Assembly: GCF_049243985.1 (NCBI RefSeq)
Contig: NC_135381.1
Span: 13,937,345 to 14,001,344 of the forward strand
Direction of reading: 5' to 3'
Origin: Paroedura picta
Lineage: Eukaryota; Chordata; Lepidosauria; Squamata; Gekkonidae
Length of the DNA stretch: 64,000 nucleotides
Position numbers and translations under genes: made by a program. The notes beneath the pieces are model-generated. The model was not told the origin of the DNA and ran no database searches. It saw nothing but the letters and a program-made list of their open reading frames with translations. Numbering within the stretch: the stretch's first letter is position 1; every line of letters starts with the position of its first letter. Shown piece by piece: positions 12,612 through 21,200 of the stretch.

Positions 12612-12890
12612 GAAATCCTAAGAACTGGGATTTTATACCCCGCTTTTCATTACATGGAGGTGTCCCAAAGCAGCCTGCAAGCAACCTTCCCTTTTTCTCT
12701 CCATAGCAGACACCTTGTGAGGTAGGAGGGGCTGAGAGAGCTCTGAGAGAACTGTTCTGTGAGGACAGCTATAAGAGAACTGTGACTAGCCCAAGGTCAC
12801 CCAGCTGACTGCATTTGGAGGAGGAAAGGGGAATCAAACCAGATTAGAGGCTGCTGCTCTTAGCCATTAGCCAATTCTGTTTGTCTCTGT
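12612..12890 (-). mobile_element. MIR-like CORE-SINE
   Basis: Reverse copy with ACTAGCCCAAGGTCACCCAG in the core; it lies 26 bp from the SPIN-like element. Confidence 0.75.
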
Positions 12891-13507
12891 ATTCCATGCT
12901 CCTTCATTAAACCCCAAAAGAGAGAGAGGCTGCAATCAACATGCAGAAACCTAGAATGCTGCCGAGAAGGTTAGGCTTCCTGCCAGTCTAGCTTTCTGTA
13001 GGTGGGGAAATCTTTTCAGTGGAAGAACGTTAACCATGCAGAGTCCCCCATCGGTCTGCAGTGGTGTAACCGGAGTGCAGGGTTGGCAGAACTCCTGCCG
13101 TTCGAGGAGGCGTTGGTGGCCACTGTGCCATGCTTACACATCTAAAAGCGCTTTTACTCTTGAAGTGCTAACAAAGAGGGGGCTGCCTCTCCCCCCCCCC
13201 CAACAAACATGATGGAGCAACTCCCTTTATCTAATTCCTGCCCTAGGAAACACAGTTTCCCAAACTGCTACCTTGATAGATGATGGTGATTGTAAAAAGC
13301 AAGAAGCAGCCATCACACCTACTGTAAGTTCATCGAAGGAGGAGAGATGTAAAAATTAGCTGGAGGGCCTGTGTTCAAGTCCCACCTCTGCTACGGGCTT
13401 TTGGTCTGGCCTTGGGCAACTCACCCCCTCTTCTTCGGCTCTGCAGTTGTAAAGCAGTACTAGATAAATGTTTCCAATAACCACTTAATGGCTTTGAGGG
13501 TGGGATG

Positions 13508-13660
13508 ATGAAAGAATTGGACAAGAGGAGAATCGATTCGTTTGAACTCTGGGGTTGGAGAAGGCTTCTGCGGTTTCCATGGATGGCAAAGGTCACAAAC
13601 AAGGAAACACTAGAGCCTGATCTATCCCTGGAAGGCAAAATCATGAAATTCCGGCTCCAG
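13508..13660 (+). mobile_element. Old BovB fragment
   Basis: The translation RRIDSFELWGWRRLLRFPWM then EPDLSLEGKIMKFRLQ is a diverged version of the BovB C-terminal region. It is more decayed than the 7692 copy. Confidence 0.7.
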
Positions 13661-13825
13661 ATTGGGAAAGTCCTGGAGAGCTGGGAGTGGAGCCTGGAGA
13701 GGCCAGGGACCTCAGTGGGGGTACCAGTGCCCTAGAGTGCACCCCCAAAGCAGCCATGTTATGCAGGGGAATTGGTCTCTGTAGTCTGGAGATGAGCTAT
13801 AATACTGGGGGATCAGGGGGACTTT
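13660..13825 (+). repeat. Dispersed GGTTGCCAAC-type repeat
   Basis: Contains GTGGAGCCTGGAGAGGCCAG and TGTAGTCTGGAGATGAGCTA, internal blocks of the same family. It lies between a BovB remnant and a hairpin hAT. Confidence 0.55.
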
Positions 13826-13833
13826 GTTAATTA

Positions 13834-13968
13834 CAGGGTAGTCAAACTGCGGCCCTCCAGATGTCCATGGACTACAATTCCCATGAGCCCCTGCCAGCGA
13901 ATGCTGGCAGGGGCTCATGGGAGTTGTAGTCCGTGGACATCTGGAGGGCCACAGTTTGACTACCCCTG
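13834..13968. mobile_element. Palindromic hAT hairpin element, subfamily with AAACTGCGGCC
   Basis: Exact 8-bp duplication GTTAATTA on both sides (13826-13833 and 13969-13976). The arms are nearly perfect inverted repeats. Confidence 0.88.
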
Positions 13969-14718
13969 GTTAATTACATGGGTTGGGTCCTCCGAGAAAG
14001 CTGTGAGCTTATGGCTAATGTATGCTGTAAGGTGATGGATAACGTGCGGTGAAAGGCTAAAAGCATCAACAGAATCAAGAGAGGGAATAAGCCACTGAAG
14101 AAAAAGTGTTTACCTTGAAAATGGGCATGTTTTAATCCGGACCCCATTAAATTTGTGGATGATGTGCATAGAAACATAAAGCAGCACTAGAAGAGTCGAT
14201 TAGGATCAGTTAACAATTTTTTATTTTCCACCACAACGCCATTTTGTTGGTTCTTCGTTTCACCACCTGGAGGCTGGCATCTGTACCACCTGCACCTGAA
14301 GCAGGGGACAGAAAACCTGCCCGTCTGCCGGGCCGTTTCAGGCTGGCAGCGATCTCCCCTCTGCAGGAGGGCTGGATATCTGCTTAAGAAGGATATCCTT
14401 CGCTTAAGAAAAGCCCTGTGAGATCAGACCATTAGTCCGTCTCTTCCGGCATCCTCTCTCACTGAGAGGCTTGTGGGAGGAGCTGAGCCCTGAAGCAAAC
14501 GGAACTGGGGAAGATTTTGCCAGGGATGCCTGGCGCTCTTTCTCCTCCCACCCCCGGCGTGGAGCTGTGGGTGTCGCCACTTAACGTGCCACGAAACTCC
14601 TGCCTGCTCCTTTGCCCTGAATATTGCCTAAGGGCTGCTGCCTGCTCAAGTCCTCGTGACTGCAAGGAGCTGGCTGGCAGGCAGACTCTGTCCCCCTTGG
14701 GGCCACTTCTCCCTTTCC

Positions 14719-14804
14719 TGGCCAAAGGGCAGAGGGAGGCCCTGTGCGTATAAACCGGCTGCTTCGAGCCCAGCCCTGCAGAACCACTGCTCAGGTCAAC
14801 AAAG
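14719..14804 (+). promoter_or_regulatory. CIDEC: Candidate CIDEC core promoter: DR1/PPRE-like site, TATA box, first 5' exon
   Basis: TGGCCAAAGGGCA at 14719-14731 resembles a DR1 nuclear-receptor site (consensus AGGTCA-A-AGGTCA; three mismatches). It is followed 17 nt later by TATAAA at 14749-14754 in a GC-rich stretch. A start near 14780 would give a short non-coding exon ending at 14804 before GCAAGT (a GC-AG type donor) or at 14794 before GTCAAC. Known from mammals: CIDEC is a direct PPAR-gamma target in adipocytes. The transcription start and exon end here are inferred. Confidence 0.45.
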
Positions 14805-15126
14805 GCAAGTCTGTTAGCACCAGCCGGGGCAAGGGAGGGGGGGACCAGAGTCTGTTTCTCAGTGTGGGGCGACCTGTTGGGGACGGGTGGGGAGGACACC
14901 AACTTGATTTGCATCCTGTCTTGGGACCCTTGAAGAGAGGAGGCAGCAAGAAATCGTCGGAGGCTTTCAGGGCCGGCTGTTGTGAGTTTTCTGGTCTGGT
15001 AATTTTAGTCCCTGCCGTTTTGCCCGTTAGCTGTGGCTGGCATCTTCAGAGGCAGGCCCTGGCCAGCTGGGAATCTCTCTGTGCCCCAGTGTGGAGTGTG
15101 TGAACAGTTGCTGGGCATTCTATTTA

Positions 15127-15180
15127 GAAGGAGACCAGTTGGCACTTTTCTCTACCAGGAAGGAGGCTCAAAGTGGCTGA
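15127..15180 (-). mobile_element. MIR-like SINE 3' fragment abutting CIDEC coding exon 1
   Basis: ACTTTTCTCTACCAGGAAGG and CTCAAAGTGGCT match the 3' end of this SINE family. It ends about 20 bp before the exon acceptor. Confidence 0.6.
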
Positions 15181-15222
15181 TGAAACCTTTTCTTCCTGCA
15201 GCTCAAAGCTACGCTGGCCAAG

Positions 15223-15275
15223 ATGGATTACGCCAAGAAGTCCCTGGGCCTGCTCTCCCCACTGTCCCTTTCTAA
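15223..15275 (+). CDS. CIDEC: CIDEC coding exon 1
   Basis: Encodes MDYAKKSLGLLSPLSLS plus two bases of the next codon (phase 2). The exon probably begins at 15202 after a pyrimidine-rich acceptor ending CTGCAG, so a non-coding 5' exon must lie upstream. The donor is TCTAA|GTAAGT. Confidence 0.9.
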
Positions 15276-18200
15276 GTAAGTACCCACGGGGGGAGGGGGG
15301 AGGTGAGGAGTTTTGCTGCTTTGCCTTGAGTTCCCACTGCATCCGAAGCAGACGTGGCATCAACAATGGCCTTCCGTCGCTTACAGCAGGGACCTCCAAG
15401 CCCAGCCCGCCCCCTCCCCCCCTGTTGTGCCCAGTCTCTTTCAGGTAGAGGTCAGTGGATTCCCCAAACCAGGCTGGGGTCTAAGGACCCTTACCCGTGT
15501 GTGGTTGGACCCAGTTTGTCTCCTGTTGGCTTCCCCTCTTCCCAACACAGCATCAGGGGGCTTTTAGGCACCTCCTGGCTTTTCTGCCTTGTTTCTAAAA
15601 CCTCTAGTCTTCTTGGGAGAATTGTAGAGAAGCAAGTTTGGCTTCCATGTGGACAAGAACATACATATCTTTCCCAGCCGTGCCCACATCAGTGAAGTTT
15701 CCAACTTATGCCAGAGAGCTTCTTAAATGGGATAATGCATTATATCTGCTAGATATCGGCCACATATCTGCCAGTGTTATTTAATTAATTGATTGATTTG
15801 ATTTGTTTGCTGCCAGCCCCGGTCTAGCCAGGTCATGGCTGTTTACATAACAAAATGGTAAAATATAATGAAAACATTAAAGGTAAAGGTATCCCCTGTG
15901 TAAGCAGTGCGTCATGTCTGATCCTTGGGGTGACGCCCTCTAGCGTTTTCATGGCAGACTCAATACGGGGTGGTTTGCCAGTGCCTTCCCCAGTCATTAC
16001 CGTTTACCCCCCAACAAGCTGGGTACTCATTTTACCGACCTCAGAAGGATGGAAGGCTGAGTCAACCTTGAGCCGGCTGCTGGGATCGAACTCCCAGCCT
16101 CATGGGCAGAGCTTTCAGACTGCATGTCTGCTGCCTTACCACTCTGCGCCACAAGAGGCTCTTCAATCAAAACATTGTTGTTGTTGTTATGTGCGAAGTC
16201 GTGTCCGACCCATCGCGACCCCATGGACAATGATCCTCCAGGCCTTCCTGTCCTCTACCATTCCCCGGAGTCCATTTAAGTTTGCACCTACTGCTTCAGT
16301 GACTCCATCCAGCCACCTCATTCTCTGTCGTCCCCTTCTTCTTTTGCCCTCGATCGCTCCCAGCATTAGGCTCTTCTCCAGGGAGTCCTTCCTTCTCATG
16401 AGGTGGCCAAAGTATTTGAGTTTCATCCTCAGCATCTGGCCTTCTAAAGAGCAGTCAGGGTTGATCTCCTCTAGGACTGACCGGTTTGTTCGCCTTGCAG
16501 TCCAAGGGACTCGCAAGAGTCTTCTCCAGCACCAGAGTTCAAAAGCCTCAATTCTTTGACGCTCGGCCTTCCTTATGGTCCAACTCTCGCAGCCATACAT
16601 TGCAACTGGGAAGACCATAGCCTTGACTAAACGCACTTTTGTTGGCAGGGTGATGTCTCTGCTTTTTAGGATGCTGTCTAGATTTGCCATAGCTTTCCTC
16701 CCCAGGAGCAAGCGTCTTTTAATTTCTTTGCTGCAGTCCCCATCTGCAGTGATCTTGGAGCCCAGGAAAATAAAATCTGTCACTATCTCCATTTCTTCCC
16801 CATCTATTTCCCAGGAATTGAGAGGGCCGGATGCCATGATCTTTGTTTTCTTGATGTTGAGTTTCAAGCCAACTTTTGCACTCTCCTCCTTCACCCGCAT
16901 CAACAGGCTCTTTAGTTCCTCTTCACTTTCTGCCATTAGAGTGGTATCATCTGCATATCTGAGGTTGTTGATATTTTTCCCTGCAATGTTGATCCCAATT
17001 TGTGACTCCTCTAATCCCGCATTTCTCATGATGTGCTCTGCATACAAGTTAAATAGGCAAGGCGACAGTATACAGCCTTGCCGAACTCCTTTCTCAATTT
17101 TGAACCAGTCAGTGATTCCATGTTCAGTTCTCACTGTTGCTTCTTGACCTACATATAAATTTCTCAAGAGACAAATAAGATGCTCTGGTATTCCCATCTC
17201 TTTAAGAACTTGCCACAATTTGTTGTGCTCCACACAATCAAAGGCTTTAGCATAGTCAATGAAGCAGAAGTAGACGTTCTTCTGGTACTCCCTAGCTTTC
17301 TCCATGATCCAGCGTATGTTGGCAATTTGATCTCTAGTTCCTCTGCCTCTTCGAAATCCTGCCTGTACTTCTGGAAGTTCTCGTTCCACATATTGCTGGA
17401 GTCTAGCTTGTAGGATTTTGAGCATAACTTTGCTAGCATGAGAAATTAGTGCAATGGTGCGGTAGTTTGAACATTCTTTGGCATTGCCCTTCTTTGGGAT
17501 TGGAATGTAAACTGACCTTTTCCAATCCTGTGGCCATTGTTGAGTTTTCCAAATTTGCTGGCATATTGAGTGTAGCACTTTTACTGCATCGTCCTTTAAG
17601 ATTTTGAATAGTTCAACTGGAATGCTGTCACCACCACTAGCTTTATTGTTGCTCAGACTTCCTAAGGCCCATTTGACTTCACATTCCAGGATGTCTGGCT
17701 CCAGGTCAGTAACTACCCCACTGTGGTCATCAGGGATGTTAAGCTCGCTCTTGTATAGTTCTTCTGTATAATTTTGCCACCTTTGTTTAATCTCTTCTGC
17801 TTCTGTGAGATCCCTACCATTTTGGTCCCTTATCATACCCAACTTTGCATGAAATGTTCTCTTCATATCTCCAATTTTCTTGAAAAGATCTCTGGTCCTC
17901 CCCATTCTATTGTTTTCTTCTATTTGTTTGCACTGTTCATTTAAGAAGGCATTCTTATCTCTTCTAGCTTTTCTCTGGAATTCTGCATTCAGTTGGGTGT
18001 ATCTTTCTCTTTCTCCCTTGCCTTTCATTTCCCTTCTCTCCTTAGCTATTTGTAAAGCTTCCTCAGACAGCCATTTTGATTTCTTGCATTTCTTTTTCTT
18101 TGGGATGGTTTTAGTTGCTACCTCTTGTACAATGTTGCGAACCTCCGTCCATAGTTCTTCAGGCACTCTGTCTATCAGATCTAATTCCTTAAATCTATTT

Positions 18201-21200
18201 GTCACCTCTACTGTGTATTCGTCGGGGATATGATTTAGTTCATACCTGAGTGGCCTAGTGCTTTTCCCTACTTTCTTCAATTTAAGCCTAAATTTTGCAA
18301 CAAGAAGCTCATGATCTGAACCACAATCAGCTCCTGGTCTTGTTTTTATTGACTGGATAGAACTTTTCCATCTTTGGCTGCAGAGCAAATAGTCAATCTG
18401 ATTTCTGTGTTGACCGTCTGGTGATGTCCATGTGTAGAGTCGTCTCTTGGGTTGTTGGAAAAGAGTGTTTGCTATGACCATTGTATTCTCTTGACAAAAT
18501 TCTACCAGCCTGTGCCCTGCTTCATTTTGTACTCCAAGGCCAAACCTGCCTGTTATCCCGGTTATCTTTTGGCTTCCTACTTTAGCATTCCAATCCCCCA
18601 TGATGATAAGCACATCATTTTTTGGCGTTGCTTCTAGAAGGTGTTGTAGGGCTTCATAGAACTGATCAACTTCATCCTCTTCAGCAGCAGTGGTTGGGGC
18701 ATAGACCTGGATCACTGTGATGTTGAATGGTTTGCCTTGGATTCGAACTGAGATCATTCTGTCATTTTGGGGATTGTATCCCAAGACTGCTTTTCCTACT
18801 CTCTTATTGATTATGAGGGCTACTCCATTTCTTCTGCGAGATTCTTGTCCACAGTAGTATACCTGATGGTCATCTGAATTAAATTCACCCATTCCTGTCC
18901 ATTTTAGTTCACTGATTCCTAAAATGTCGATGTTCAGTCTTGTCATTTCTTGTTTGACGACGTCCAGCTTACCTTGATTCATGGATCTGACGTTCCAGGT
19001 TCCTATGGAATAAAAATCTTTACAGCATCGGACTGTCTTTTCGCCACCAGTTACTTCCACAACTGAGCGTCCTTTCGGCTTTGGCCCAGTCGCTTCATTC
19101 ATTCTGGCGCTACTCGTACTAGCCGTCTGCTCATCCCCAGTAGCACATTGGACACCTTCCGACCTGAGGGGCTCATCTTCCAGCGTCATATCATTATGCC
19201 TATTGGAACTGTCCATAGAGTTTTCATGGCAAAGATACTGGAGTGGTTTGCCATTTCCTTCTCCAGTGGATCACCTTTTGTCAGAGCTCTCAGCTATGAC
19301 CTGTCCGTCTTGGGTGGCCCTGCACGGTATAGCTCATAGCTTCACTGAACTACGCAAGCCCCCTTGCCACAACAAGGCAGCGATCCTTGAAGGGGGATCA
19401 AAACATTACTTACACACAATTACCCAATATGACAGCAACAAAAAACCCCAAAGAGCTGTATCCACCCCCGACAAACCCACTCCTGCCAGACAACATTCCT
19501 TGAGGGAGAAGGTTGAAATATAGACATGCAGAATATTTCCTTGACGATGGGACTCCCAGATCTTCCTTGCCCTACCCTCAACCAAACTCCTGGTGGAAAA
19601 GCTGCTGTTAGATCTACTGCAACAATGCACTAGTCCTCAGCTTTTTTCACAACCAGCCTTTTCACCCTTTTTGTTGCAGACCATAAGGGGAATGGCACAA
19701 AATATGCAGTGGCTAATGAGCCCCCCTCAAGGCCTTCAAGACAGGGCACAGAGGCTATGGCCTGCCCTTATGACCGTGTCAGCTAGAATTCAGAACGGTG
19801 CTTTAGCTATAACGTCTCTTTCTTTGATGAATTTGTTTCATTCCCTTTCAAAGCCATCTCAGTGGTCCTCTCTGTGCCCTGGGGCGGTGAGTTCTACAGG
19901 TTGATTGCAGGTTGCACAAAATCCCCCAACCGCCTTCAGAATTCCAACTTCTAGGGCTCCTAATTTAGCCAGATCCTGTTGGATCTGGCTTAGATAACCA
20001 TGGGCTTGGGAGGCTTGGATCTCGCTTAGATAATCGTGGGTAGATAATCATGGCTTTCCTGAACAGTCTCCTCTTTTCCTAGGTGTGTCTCCGCTAGTGC
20101 CTCCATGACCCAGCAGCTGCTAGCCACCCCTCCCCCCCGTGCCCGGCCTTACCGGGTGAGCAACTGGGACCGTAGCGTGCGCAAGGGTATCATGGCCGAC
20201 AGCCTGGAGGACCTGCTTGAGAAAGTAAGCCCTTGAAGGCCTCGTTTGGGAGGGGAAGTGGAGGGGCAGATGTACAGCAGCAAGCGTCATTGCATCCCAA
20301 TGTCTTTGTACAGGTGCGCAGCACTTTGCTCATGGTAGGTATCATCTCAATTGTCATCGATGAGGACGGCACCAGCGTGGAGACGGAAGAGTACTTCCAG
20401 ACGCTGGACGAGGGCACCGTGTTGCTAGCGCTAACCAAGGGTCAGGTCTGGCGCCCAGCCAAGGTGAGCATGGACAGGCTGGGTCAAACTCTGTGAAAAT
20501 GAGCCGGGCAACCCCTGGAAATGGAGAGGCCATGTTAAGTTGGATGGGGATACTTTTGGTGAACCTGGGATTTGCCATGTAAAGTGACCAGGTGTTAGGC
20601 TGCTGATGAGCAAAGTTGGTCAAGTGATTCTTTGAGGCATAGGTTTGGGATTGAGTAAATGGCATATGTTTAACATCAATGAAATACAAAATAAAAAGTG
20701 GATGAGCGATAGGGTTGTGCGTGGCCTGCATAGTGCAGGGGGTTGGACTAGATGACCCAGGAGGTCCCTTCCAACTCTATGAGTCTATGATTCTATGAAA
20801 CACGGATCTATTTCAGTTGAAAATACTTGGCTAAGGTTTAGAATAGGAAAGGGAGGTGTTAACTAGGATAAGGAGCTTCAATGCTGGGAGGGGAATCTTT
20901 GCCATTGGATGACCAATCCCTACTTGGGACTTTTTCTGGTCTCTAAGGTTTCAATGGTTGTCCCTCGTCGTAACCTTGTCCAGGGGCAATGTGGGTTAGA
21001 AACCTGCTTATATTTATGAGTGCCATGAAAACTGAGTCTCGTGGGGCCATTGGAATCTCCGATCTGGTGCTATCTCAATGAAAGGCTTGTATGCTCTAGC
21101 TTCTTCCTTTGAGTTCTGGTCGGCTTAGCGTTGTGTGAAGGTTTTGCAGACCTAATTAACATAGCTCATGATAAACTGAGCTATTTGCTTTCTGATCTAT

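Noticed and set aside
14459-14914. A 151-codon - strand frame near the CIDEC promoter
   Set aside because: It is in GC-rich promoter DNA where long chance frames are common, with no domain or splice support.
16080-16165. tRNA-like sequence with box B
   Set aside because: It is the head of a Sauria SINE; the same head recurs at 40120-40203, so it is not a tRNA gene.
15855-16559. A 234-codon + strand frame
   Set aside because: It is the antisense of the Sauria SINE and the BovB 3' end, not a gene.
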